Source of the DNA: Chlamydiota bacterium
GTDB taxonomy: Bacteria > Auribacterota > UBA3054 > B51-G9
DNA length: 11,173 nucleotides
Assembly (NCBI GenBank): GCA_003648225.1
Contig: QMOL01000061.1
Location: 1 to 11,173 of the forward strand
Direction of reading: 5' to 3'
The notes under the pieces were generated by a model. It was not told the DNA's origin. It ran no database searches and saw only the letters and a list, made by a program, of their open reading frames with translations. Shown piece after piece: positions 1 through 6,634 of the stretch. How positions within the stretch are numbered: position 1 is the first letter of the stretch; every line of letters begins with the position of its first letter. The translations under genes and the position numbers were made by a program.

Positions 1-157
1 CGTAATAACCGGCAAGAGCCAAACCAGGGCGGTTGACTTCTGCGGCAGTAATTGATCTTTGAAGACCATTAAAGCCTGAGATGACTTTAAATTTCATTTC
101 ATCTCCCAAGCCATCTAAAAGTTCCTGAACAGTAACTGATATTTTTCCGCTTTTCAT
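1..157 (-). CDS. hprK: HPr kinase/phosphorylase, N-terminal part (runs off the left edge)
   Basis: Reading leftward from the ATG at 157 gives 52 codons with no stop before the edge. The translation begins MKSGKISVTVQELLDGLG and contains NRPGLALAGYY near residues 42-52. The VTVQELL start and the NRPGLALAGY segment are hallmarks of the HprK N-terminal domain. The family phosphorylates and dephosphorylates a serine of the carrier HPr in response to metabolic state. The catalytic C-terminal domain with its P-loop lies outside the window, so its integrity cannot be judged. The start sits 9 bases after the hpf stop codon, so the two genes are very likely co-transcribed. No Shine-Dalgarno motif precedes the ATG, which suggests translational coupling to hpf or SD-independent initiation. 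Confidence 0.9.
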   Translation of the reverse strand, partial: MKSGKISVTVQELLDGLGDEMKFKVISGFNGLQRSITAAEVNRPGLALAGYY

Positions 158-166
158 ATTGAAAAA

Positions 167-490
167 TTATTTTTCGGGTGTCTGGTGAGTTTTTTTATGA
201 TGGTTGGAAATCTTGTCTTTCAATTTTCGTGTTTGAGAGGCAATTTTATCTTCGAGCTCATCAATAACTACCCGCAAGTTTTTGTTTCTTGCCGTTGCGG
301 TAATTGTGTTATGTGTTTTGAAATTAATAATTGCGGTACCTTCATACTCATCAGCATCGAGAGCAATATTTACTTTTGCGCTTGTAACAGGCCCGGGAAA
401 AACTTTCAATGCTGCCGAAAGTTTTTGTATTAATATAGATTTAGTATCGTCTTCAAGTTCAAAATGTATTCCGGTTACAGAAATTTCCAT
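167..490 (-). CDS. hpf: Ribosome hibernation promoting factor, short form (HPF/RaiA, sigma-54 modulation family)
   Basis: This 107-residue protein begins MEISVTGIHFEL and has the beta-alpha-beta-beta-beta-alpha pattern of the HPF/YfiA family. There is an early ITG-type strand, a helix near residues 14-28, an alternating strand block near 37-68 and a last helix (NLRVVIDELEDKIASQTRKL, residues 71-90). The tail is basic (KLKDKISNHHKK). Family members bind the 30S decoding region and inactivate ribosomes when growth slows. At 107 residues it matches the short form and lacks the C-terminal dimerisation domain of long HPF (about 180 residues), so any 100S formation would need a partner. It is the only gene in the window with a strong Shine-Dalgarno motif (AGGAG, 6 bases before the ATG), and a TATAAT box lies just upstream. 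It is followed 9 bases later by hprK. Confidence 0.9.
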   Translation of the reverse strand: MEISVTGIHFELEDDTKSILIQKLSAALKVFPGPVTSAKVNIALDADEYEGTAIINFKTHNTITATARNKNLRVVIDELEDKIASQTRKLKDKISNHHKKTHQTPEK

Positions 491-496
491 TTCAAT

Positions 497-501
497 CTCC
501 T
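497..501 (-). promoter_or_regulatory. Shine-Dalgarno motif of hpf
   Basis: On the minus strand the bases before the hpf ATG read AAAAAGGAGATTGAA, giving AGGAG with a 6-base spacer. This fixes the start at 490. It stands out because none of the other ten starts in the window has a comparable motif. Confidence 0.8.
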
Positions 502-520
502 TTTTGTTTAATTATTATTT

Positions 521-549
521 ATTATATTTTACCAGAAATGCGATAAAAA
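521..549 (-). promoter_or_regulatory. Candidate sigma70-type promoter for hpf-hprK
   Basis: The 75-base gap between pheA and hpf holds a perfect TATAAT on the minus strand (521-526), followed by an AT-rich leader of about 25 bases up to the Shine-Dalgarno motif. At the standard 17-base spacing the -35 hexamer is TTTTTA (544-549), which matches the consensus at only 3 of 6 positions. The promoter would therefore be weak or activator-dependent. An 8-base palindrome TCACGTGA (551-558) lies just upstream of the -35 position and could be an operator half or chance. In an AT-rich genome TATAAT alone is modest evidence. Confidence 0.4.
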
Positions 550-565
550 GTCACGTGAAGTATAA

Positions 566-1396
566 TTATGAATTCGGGTAATATGGATACGAGCCGAGAA
601 CTTTCACAAAATCGCAGTGGTTTTCAAGCTGTTTAACGGCGTTGCATACATTTTTATCATTAATATGGCCAATTAAATCCACAAAAAAGAAATATTCCCA
701 CGCCTGTACTTTATTCGGTCGACTTTCAATTTTCGAAAGATTGATTTTTGCCTCTGAAAACGGTTTTAACGCGTCGTATAAAGCTCCGGCATAATCCTTG
801 ATGGCAAAAAGCAACGATGTTTTGTTATTTTCGGCTTTTGATGAGATTTTATCACTAATAACAAGAAAGCGCGTGGTGTTTTGAGTGTAATCTTCTATTG
901 AACGCGCCAGGAATTTAAGCCCGTACATTTCTGACGCTAATTCACTCGCAATCGCAGCAGCATTGGTCTTTCCGGATACGATTTCAGCAGCGTGTGCCGT
1001 GCTGTATGTATCGATATGTTTAACTTTAGGCAGATTATTTCTAAACCAGTCTTTGCATTGAGCGAAGGCGATAGGAATTGTATAAACAGTAGTGATTTTA
1101 TCAAGTTCAGTATTGCTCAACAAGTTTAAATGAATATCGAGAAAGATTTCCGCGACAATTTTAACATTTGATTTAATAAACATATCAAGGGTATGACTTA
1201 CCATTCCCTCGTTAGAGTTTTCAACAGGAACAACTCCAAAATCAGCAGTTCTCTTTTCAACTGATTCAAAAACATCAGCGATTGATTCACAAGGAATAAA
1301 ATCAGCGTTTTCGGGAAAGTGTTGTAGTGCCGCCTGGTTCGAGAATGAGGTTGGTGGTCCCATGTAAGCGACTTTGTTTTTAGTTTTACTAATCAT
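566..1396 (-). CDS. pheA: Prephenate dehydratase, monofunctional, with ACT domain
   Basis: The 276-residue protein converts prephenate to phenylpyruvate, the committed step to phenylalanine. Residues 8-185 form the catalytic domain: VAYMGPPTSFSNQAAL near the N-terminus (a variant of the usual GPxGTFS motif), FGVVPVENSNEG at 53-64, and the TRF motif at 175-177 that carries the catalytic threonine. Residues 192-270 form an ACT domain with GAL at 204-206 and ESRP at 224-227, the phenylalanine-binding signatures, so allosteric feedback by phenylalanine is expected. There is no N-terminal chorismate mutase domain. An in-frame TAA lies 24 bases upstream of the ATG, so the absence is not due to a wrong start. 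A 119-base gap separates it from trpS. No ribosome binding site is visible, and no phenylalanine-rich leader peptide was found. Confidence 0.93.
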   Translation of the reverse strand: MISKTKNKVAYMGPPTSFSNQAALQHFPENADFIPCESIADVFESVEKRTADFGVVPVENSNEGMVSHTLDMFIKSNVKIVAEIFLDIHLNLLSNTELDKITTVYTIPIAFAQCKDWFRNNLPKVKHIDTYSTAHAAEIVSGKTNAAAIASELASEMYGLKFLARSIEDYTQNTTRFLVISDKISSKAENNKTSLLFAIKDYAGALYDALKPFSEAKINLSKIESRPNKVQAWEYFFFVDLIGHINDKNVCNAVKQLENHCDFVKVLGSYPYYPNS

Positions 1397-1515
1397 TTGT
1401 TTAATTAGATTAGGTTAATTAAATTTCTAATTGCTCAAATTACTAAGGAAATCCCAATAACCAATATCTAAATCCTAAAAGCATTTTCTCTTAGTTTGGT
1501 CATTGTTTAGGTCAA
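1397..1515. other. Non-coding spacer between trpS and pheA, low-complexity and repeat-like
   Basis: This is the longest gap between genes inside the cluster. The minus strand at 1436-1480 is built of short related words (GGATTTAG, ATATTGG, TTATTGGG, ATTTCCTTAG, TAATTTG). A 7-base inverted repeat (TTAATTA at 1401-1407, TAATTAA at 1416-1422, 8-base loop) lies just before the pheA start. I see no convincing terminator, T-box or promoter. It may be a member of a dispersed AT-rich intergenic repeat family, but one copy cannot show that. Confidence 0.4.
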
Positions 1516-2577
1516 TTAGGTTCGTTCCTTCCTATATTTCTCCGCTGCTCTTCTTATTCGATTCCACGAGCCGGATAATCCCATGGCTTTTCTAACTTCC
1601 CGCATTGTTTCTGCCGCGATTTTGCGCATACGTTCAGTTCCGTCCAACACGATACTTTCAACCAATCCTTTTTCGGATTCGTATTTCGCGTAACGATCAC
1701 GCATGGGAGCGAGGAATTTGTTGATAGCCTTAGCAAGTTTATCTTTAACTTCACCATCGCCTACTTTTCCGGTTTGGTAACGTGTTTTCAGGTCATTCAC
1801 TTCTTCTTTGTTGTTATTAAAGGCGTCATGATAAATGAAAACGGGATTTCCTTCAACTGTACCGGGAATATCCGCGCGAACGCGTTTGGGATCGGTATAC
1901 ATTCCCCGAACTTTTTTATTTACTTTAATTTCGTCATCTGAAAGGAAAATACAATTGCCGAGACTTTTTGACATTTTTGCCTTGTTATCTGTGCCGACAA
2001 GTGTGGGCACGTTACCAACCATGTGTTCCGGAATGGGAAAAACATCACCGTAAAGATTATTAAATCTTCTTGCGATTTCCCGCGTTATTTCAACGTGACA
2101 AATATTATCTTTGCCGACCGGAACAAGATTTGCCCGCGGTAAAAGTATGTCGGCAGCTTGAAGAACCGGATAGCCGAGCAATCCAAACGGCATTTCTTCG
2201 TCATCAATATGTGCCGCTCGCGCCATTTCTTTAAGAGAGGGTAGTCGGCTCAATCTGTTAACAGTAACAAGATTTTCGAGTATTAGATTCAATTCATAAA
2301 TTTCAGGAATCATTGATTGAAGATAAATTGTAACTTTTTCAGGATTAATTCCCGCGGCGAGATAATCGAGCACCATTCCTCGAACATTCGCGCTTATTTT
2401 ATCTACATCATCGCGATTGGGTTTTGTTGTAAGCATGTGTAAATCGGCGATAATAAGAATAGTATCAAATTCATTTTGTAATTTCGCGCGTGTTTGCAGC
2501 GAACCAACATAATGTCCAAGGTGCAATTTTCCTGTTGGCCGGTCACCTGTAAGAATTCTTTTTTTTAATTCAGTCAT
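1516..2577 (-). CDS. trpS: Tryptophanyl-tRNA synthetase
   Basis: The 353-residue class Ic synthetase charges tRNA-Trp with tryptophan using ATP. The HIGH-type motif appears as GKLHLGHYVGS (HLGH at residues 19-22) and the KMSKS loop as AKMSKSLGN (KMSKS at 201-205). Between them lie the family-typical segments DLHMLTT (45-51), YPVLQAADILL (136-146) and VPVGKDN (152-158). The last differs slightly from the common VPVGEDQ. The C-terminal helical domain (about 215-345) is complete, ending with a VRKAMGL segment at 328-334. The length is near the usual 330-350. The start is 10 bases after the stop of the membrane protein gene. No T-box or attenuator precedes it, so tryptophan-specific control is not apparent. 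Confidence 0.96.
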   Translation of the reverse strand: MTELKKRILTGDRPTGKLHLGHYVGSLQTRAKLQNEFDTILIIADLHMLTTKPNRDDVDKISANVRGMVLDYLAAGINPEKVTIYLQSMIPEIYELNLILENLVTVNRLSRLPSLKEMARAAHIDDEEMPFGLLGYPVLQAADILLPRANLVPVGKDNICHVEITREIARRFNNLYGDVFPIPEHMVGNVPTLVGTDNKAKMSKSLGNCIFLSDDEIKVNKKVRGMYTDPKRVRADIPGTVEGNPVFIYHDAFNNNKEEVNDLKTRYQTGKVGDGEVKDKLAKAINKFLAPMRDRYAKYESEKGLVESIVLDGTERMRKIAAETMREVRKAMGLSGSWNRIRRAAEKYRKERT

Positions 2578-2587
2578 TTTTATGTAT

Positions 2588-3523
2588 TTAGTTTTCTGTT
2601 TGAATTTGAGCTTCAGTTAGCGGAATATTTTCATGCCAGTATCGTGGACTGTTAATAAAATAAAAAGCTGTTAATACGGAAATAGCAAGCGGACCCATAA
2701 TCAACATCCACACTGCTCCGGCAATTTGAATTTTTAGATTATAGATTGGCAAAGGATTGGAAGTTGTAATAAGATTGACAAAAGAATCAATATAAGTCCA
2801 TGATGGAATAACAATAGTAATAAACAAAAGAAATCCGCAAAACAAAATAACAGGCCATTTCCATATTGCGTATTTAAACGGCACAAGTTTCGATGAAAAT
2901 GAAATAGCTGCCATTGAAGGCATTTCTTCAAATACGACAAGTGGAATAGCAAAAATAAACTTTCCCATTAATGCCGCGATAGGCAAAACCGCCCATGAAG
3001 CAGATAAAATAAGAGCTATTGAAGCCGCGATATATCCGGTAGGAAGAAATATTATCCAAACTGCTTTGCATAAAATCAAAGTGAATTGAGCGTAAATTGT
3101 AATGAGCATCCATGTGAAAAAAGTAGAAAATGATGTTCTTATAGCGCTTTTCCAAGCCGTGTTAATAGCATCGGAAAGCGAAGGGACAGCGGATTCGGCA
3201 TCCCGGAACATTATATCTCCTGCGAGCCAACTCCACGCGGCAAGCATTGCGCCGAAAGAAATAAAACGAATAACATAAATTAAGAATTGAAAGAATGAAT
3301 AAGCTTTACTATCATACATCCATGATACAACGCCGGAATTTTTAATTGAAAATTCACTGACTGAGGTTAAAATGAGAACGATAACCGGCAGCAAACCGGC
3401 AATGATAAAATAAAGAAATCGACTTAGAAATATATGGGCACCATATAAAAAGACAGGTGGCGATTCAATTTTTTCTATGTTAATTTCGCTTGCTGTTTCA
3501 GAGATGTTTTTTAAATTTCGCAT
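2588..3523 (-). CDS. Multi-pass membrane protein of unknown function
   Basis: I do not recognise this 311-residue protein. It has a polar N-terminal tail of about 30 residues without a signal peptide, then roughly six hydrophobic stretches: about 33-55, 78-101, 134-157, 160-198 (possibly two helices), 219-242 and 265-290. The C-terminus is a short polar tail ending QIQTEN. A region at 102-130 (AGDIMFRDAESAVPSLSDAI) looks like a polar loop joined to an amphipathic helix. No cysteine pairs, charged transport motifs or known catalytic signatures stand out. The ATG lies inside the end of the upstream Nif3-family gene (13-base overlap, different frame) and trpS starts 10 bases after its stop, so co-expression is likely. 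Composition matches its neighbours, with no sign of transfer. It could be an assembly or permease-like protein, but that is a guess. Confidence 0.8.
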   Translation of the reverse strand: MRNLKNISETASEINIEKIESPPVFLYGAHIFLSRFLYFIIAGLLPVIVLILTSVSEFSIKNSGVVSWMYDSKAYSFFQFLIYVIRFISFGAMLAAWSWLAGDIMFRDAESAVPSLSDAINTAWKSAIRTSFSTFFTWMLITIYAQFTLILCKAVWIIFLPTGYIAASIALILSASWAVLPIAALMGKFIFAIPLVVFEEMPSMAAISFSSKLVPFKYAIWKWPVILFCGFLLFITIVIPSWTYIDSFVNLITTSNPLPIYNLKIQIAGAVWMLIMGPLAISVLTAFYFINSPRYWHENIPLTEAQIQTEN

Positions 3524-4266
3524 GGCACATCTATAAATAATGACTCAACATCAAATAATGTCGGAAGGTGATTTATAAGCGCCTGCACGCCAACACATTC
3601 AGTTGAATAGTGACCGGCAAAAGCTACATTAATATTGAATTCACGTGCTTCGTGATAGGCTGATAATCTCGGTTCGCCTGTGATAAATAAATCAACTTCT
3701 TTCATTACGGCTTCCGGTAAGGCATCACAAGCAGCTCCACTGACGATACCAACGGTTTGTATTTCCTCGCTGCCGAAATCGAAGACACGGCTTTGCGTGT
3801 TTATCGTATTATCAAGTTCATCAATAACATCAGTTAACAGCCGTTTTTCAGGGAATTTTGCAATACAGCCAATTGGTTTACCGCCGTATTCAGCAAACCA
3901 GTCAATAATTTCCGCGTTCAGTAAATGGGCAAGCTGAGCGTTATTGCCAAATTCGGTGTGCGCGTCCAGGGGGAGGTGAGCCGCGTAAAGGGAGATGTTA
4001 TCATTGATAAGAGTTTTAACTCTTTCGTAAAAAATTCCTGTTAACAAAATCGGTTTTCCCCATAAAAGTCCGTGATGTACAATAATCATATCCGCTTTTG
4101 AATCAGCAGCGGCAATGAAACCGTCAAGCGATGCGTCAACCAGGCCGGCAATCCTTTTCACATATTTTTTTCCGGAGACTTGCAGGCCGTTCTGGCTGTA
4201 ATCTCTAAAGCTTTTAATATTTAAGAAGTCATCGAGATAATCTGTGATTTTTTTTAATTCAATCAT
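3511..4266 (-). CDS. Nif3/YbgI family dinuclear metal-binding protein (DUF34)
   Basis: The 251-residue protein belongs to the Nif3-like family, often labelled GTP cyclohydrolase 1 type 2. That label is carried over from few studied members, and the cellular role of most is unsettled. The metal ligands are all present: HH at 64-65 in IIVHHGLLWG, H97 and D101 in AAHLPLDAH, and H219 and E223 in AGHYSTE. FITGEPR at 194-200 matches the conserved TGE segment. The N-terminal RDYSQNGLQVSG (21-32) resembles the short YbgI type of E. coli, and there is no inserted PII-like domain, so this is the compact form. It lies 61 bases after trxB and overlaps the following membrane protein gene by 13 bases. No Shine-Dalgarno motif precedes the ATG. 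Confidence 0.9.
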   Translation of the reverse strand: MIELKKITDYLDDFLNIKSFRDYSQNGLQVSGKKYVKRIAGLVDASLDGFIAAADSKADMIIVHHGLLWGKPILLTGIFYERVKTLINDNISLYAAHLPLDAHTEFGNNAQLAHLLNAEIIDWFAEYGGKPIGCIAKFPEKRLLTDVIDELDNTINTQSRVFDFGSEEIQTVGIVSGAACDALPEAVMKEVDLFITGEPRLSAYHEAREFNINVAFAGHYSTECVGVQALINHLPTLFDVESLFIDVPCEI

Positions 4267-4295
4267 TGTCGTGGAGGTTCAAAGGTTGACATATT

Positions 4296-4324
4296 CGGTT
4301 AATAATTATTAATAACCGGTTAAT
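4296..4324. repeat. Inverted and direct repeat in the trxB-nif3 gap
   Basis: CGGTTA (4296-4301) is mirrored by TAACCG (4313-4318), and the centre AATAATTATT is itself palindromic. CGGTTAAT occurs again at 4317-4324 as a direct repeat. No T-run follows on the minus strand, so it is not an intrinsic terminator. It could be an operator or an mRNA processing hairpin between trxB and the Nif3-family gene. Confidence 0.4.
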
Positions 4325-4327
4325 CAA

Positions 4328-5245
4328 TTACAAGGTCTCTTCAATATATTTTTGAGCATCGAGCGCGGCTTTGCAACCCGCCCCGGCAGCAGTTACTGCC
4401 TGTTTGTAAACAGGATCCATAACATCTCCGGCAGCGAAAAGTCCCGGTGTTTTTGTTTTCGTGGTTTTATTTTTGGTAATAATAAAACGCTCATTATCCA
4501 ATTCAACCAGCTTTTCAAAAAGTGAAGTTTGCGGATCGTGACCGATAGCGACAAATATTCCGTCGCAGGCAATCTGCATTGGTTCGCCGGTAATGTTATT
4601 TTTTAATATTACGCCGGTAACGGTATTTTCTCCAAGTATTTCTTGTATTACATAAGGTATCAGCCATTTAACTTTAGGGTGATTCTTAACTTTTTCTACT
4701 TCTGCAGGAGCGGCACGGAGATAATCTCTTCTGTGAACGATAGTAACTTTTTTAGCGAATCTAGTGAGAAAATAAGCATCTTCCATTGCTGTGTTTCCAC
4801 CACCGACTACAATAACATTTTTATCTCTGAAAAATGCTCCGTCACATGTTGCGCAACCGGATACGCCCCGTCCGTAAAATTTGTCTTCGGTTGGGATATT
4901 TAGTCTTCGTGCCGTTGCCCCTGTAGCAGCGATTACAGTTTTTGTTTTAACTATTCCTGAAGGTGCGGTAATTTCAAACCACCCATCTTTTTTTTCAATT
5001 TTCTGAACATCTTCAGTTTTAAATCTTGTTCCAAATTTTTCTGCTTGCTGTTTAATATTCTGCATAAGAACGGCGCCGTGAATTATTTCAGGAATGCCGG
5101 GAAAATTTTCGACTTCGTTAGAAACAATTAATTGTCCGCCAGGAGCCGCTCCTTCAAAAACAATAGGGGCAAGCGAGGCACGAGCTGAATAAATTGCCGC
5201 GGTTAACCCGGCAGGTCCGGAACCGATTATAATTACGTTTTCCAT
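4328..5245 (-). CDS. trxB: Thioredoxin-disulfide reductase
   Basis: The 305-residue flavoenzyme transfers electrons from NADPH through FAD and a redox disulfide to thioredoxin. The FAD-binding GSGPAG is at residues 8-13. The active-site CATC is at 131-134 within GVSGCATCDGAFF. The NAD(P)H-binding GGGNTAMEDA is at 148-157, with HRRD following at 171-174; the HRR segment is typical of NADPH preference. The second FAD motif AAGDV is at 271-275, followed by the usual C-terminal helix. The length is close to the family norm of 305-320, and the domain order FAD-NADPH-FAD is complete. It starts 25 bases after the DHH phosphoesterase stop. Only an AT-rich run precedes the ATG, with no Shine-Dalgarno motif. 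No thioredoxin gene is in the window. Confidence 0.96.
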   Translation of the reverse strand: MENVIIIGSGPAGLTAAIYSARASLAPIVFEGAAPGGQLIVSNEVENFPGIPEIIHGAVLMQNIKQQAEKFGTRFKTEDVQKIEKKDGWFEITAPSGIVKTKTVIAATGATARRLNIPTEDKFYGRGVSGCATCDGAFFRDKNVIVVGGGNTAMEDAYFLTRFAKKVTIVHRRDYLRAAPAEVEKVKNHPKVKWLIPYVIQEILGENTVTGVILKNNITGEPMQIACDGIFVAIGHDPQTSLFEKLVELDNERFIITKNKTTKTKTPGLFAAGDVMDPVYKQAVTAAGAGCKAALDAQKYIEETL

Positions 5246-5270
5246 ATTTTATTAATTAGTTAGATTTATT

Positions 5271-6260
5271 TTAAGATTTATTATTTTCTTTTTTAAGAAA
5301 ATCTTCAATTGTTTTCTTTAATTTCGGGATGAATTCAGCCAATGGTTTCTTGATTTTTGCTCCTGCAGCGCATTTATGCCCTCCGCCGTTGAAAAGTTTT
5401 GCGAGTTTACTGACGTCATAATCATCTGTTTTCGATCTGAAACTTACGCGCAGAATATCTGAATCAGGCGATTCAGTAATCATACACGCAACTTTCACAC
5501 TCATAATTGATCTTGGATAATTAACAAAATCTTCAGTATCGAAACTTTTGAGTCCTTCCTTTTGTATCATTTCCGATGAAACGTACATTATCGCCGCAAC
5601 ACCATCGGAAATTAACGCAAGCGTTTTTAGTGAAGCACCAAGAATTCTGATATATTCCGGAGAGTGTGAATCATAGATTATGGAAGTAATTTCGGAGGTA
5701 TTAATTCCTGATTTTAATAATTCAAGTGTTATTTCAAATGTACGGTAATTAGTATTTGAATATGAAAAGCAACCCGTGTCAGTTATTATTGCCGTGTATA
5801 TCGCTTCGGCAATAGATTTAGTAATTTTCACGTTCAGAGATTTTAATATGTCAAAAATAATACAGCCGGTTGCTGATTGAGATTGATCAGCGTGAATATA
5901 TGTAAAATGATTTTCTGAAGCAATGTGATGATCTATTGCCAGTACCGGAATTTTAATATCAGTTAAATTCAACTTTGCTCCAATCCTTGTTTCAACGGCT
6001 GTATCGACTACAATTATCACATCAAAATCATTTAAACTTTCCTGACAAGCTTCACTAAAATTAATTTTCATAAATCGATACTTTAATGGAAGCGGTTCGC
6101 CAGACCACACAGCGACTTCTTTTCCGATGGACTTCAAGCCAAGTGATAGAGCTGTCATTGAGCCAATACAATCGCCATCCGGATTGACGTGTCCCAGAAT
6201 CAGAATATTATTTGCGCGAGCAATTATTTGAATAGTTTTATGTATTCCTATATCTTTCAT
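5271..6260 (-). CDS. nrnA: DHH/DHHA1 phosphoesterase (NrnA-like nanoRNase / pAp phosphatase)
   Basis: The 329-residue protein has the two-domain NrnA layout. The DHH domain carries motif I GHVNPDGD (23-30), motif II VVDTA (84-88), the signature DHH (110-112) and motif IV TDTG (160-163). The DHHA1 domain carries FNGGGHKCAAGA (290-301), the substrate-binding glycine-rich loop. These residues bind two Mn ions and the terminal nucleotide. Characterised relatives degrade 2-5 nt RNAs and dephosphorylate pAp. RecJ-type exonucleases are longer, so NrnA is the best match, though precise substrates vary within the family. Its ATG overlaps the rbfA stop (ATGA, 6257-6260), so translation is probably coupled. 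An nrnA gene near rbfA is common across bacteria, and here it occupies the place where truB often stands. Confidence 0.92.
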   Translation of the reverse strand: MKDIGIHKTIQIIARANNILILGHVNPDGDCIGSMTALSLGLKSIGKEVAVWSGEPLPLKYRFMKINFSEACQESLNDFDVIIVVDTAVETRIGAKLNLTDIKIPVLAIDHHIASENHFTYIHADQSQSATGCIIFDILKSLNVKITKSIAEAIYTAIITDTGCFSYSNTNYRTFEITLELLKSGINTSEITSIIYDSHSPEYIRILGASLKTLALISDGVAAIMYVSSEMIQKEGLKSFDTEDFVNYPRSIMSVKVACMITESPDSDILRVSFRSKTDDYDVSKLAKLFNGGGHKCAAGAKIKKPLAEFIPKLKKTIEDFLKKENNKS

Positions 6261-6616
6261 TCAGCATCATTATTACGTGTTTCAGTCGTGACATTATCAA
6301 TCAACTTATCAACTTTTAACGCTTTTTTTAAATCTTCGTCAATCTCAAAAATGAGTTCAGGTGTGAAACGAAGTCTCACAGAATTAGCAAGCAAATGTCT
6401 GATGTGAGGCTGACGTATTTTCAATTTTTCTAATGTGAGTTTTTCATTGCAGCCCATCACGGTAAGAAAGACACGGGCATGCTGGATATCACCACTAACA
6501 ATAACTCTGGAAAGAGTAATCCAACCATATTTTTCAGGCAGAAATTCTTTTTGAATAATTTTACTTAGCGCGCGTTTGACCAGCTCATTCAATCTGTTTG
6601 TTCGTTCAACAGCCAT
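6257..6616 (-). CDS. rbfA: 30S ribosome-binding factor A
   Basis: The 119-residue protein begins MAVERTNRLNELVKRALS, the helix that opens the family. The type II KH-like core follows: VSGDIQHARVFLTVMG at 40-55, then IRHLLANSVRLRFTPELIFEID at 72-93, ending in a helix and a short acidic/polar tail. RbfA binds 16S rRNA during late 30S maturation and is needed for cold adaptation in studied species. Length and motif order are normal. It lies 18 bases after infB in the classical infB-rbfA order. No Shine-Dalgarno motif is seen before the ATG. Confidence 0.93.
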   Translation of the reverse strand: MAVERTNRLNELVKRALSKIIQKEFLPEKYGWITLSRVIVSGDIQHARVFLTVMGCNEKLTLEKLKIRQPHIRHLLANSVRLRFTPELIFEIDEDLKKALKVDKLIDNVTTETRNNDAE

Positions 6617-6634
6617 TTTATGAATTAGGTATGT

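Noticed and set aside
1468..1503. Short minus-strand frame MTKLRENAFRI between trpS and pheA, as a possible leader peptide
   Set aside because: It has only one phenylalanine, no ribosome binding site and no terminator/antiterminator pair after it. It does not look like a phe attenuator.
1397..1515. T-box or amino-acid attenuator controlling trpS or pheA
   Set aside because: trpS is preceded by only 10 bases, and the pheA gap lacks a T-box sequence, a specifier stem and a terminator hairpin.
4286..4314. Plus-strand TTGACA (4286-4291) followed by an AT-rich -10-like stretch
   Set aside because: It would drive transcription antisense into trxB with no gene to serve, and the -10 is poor.
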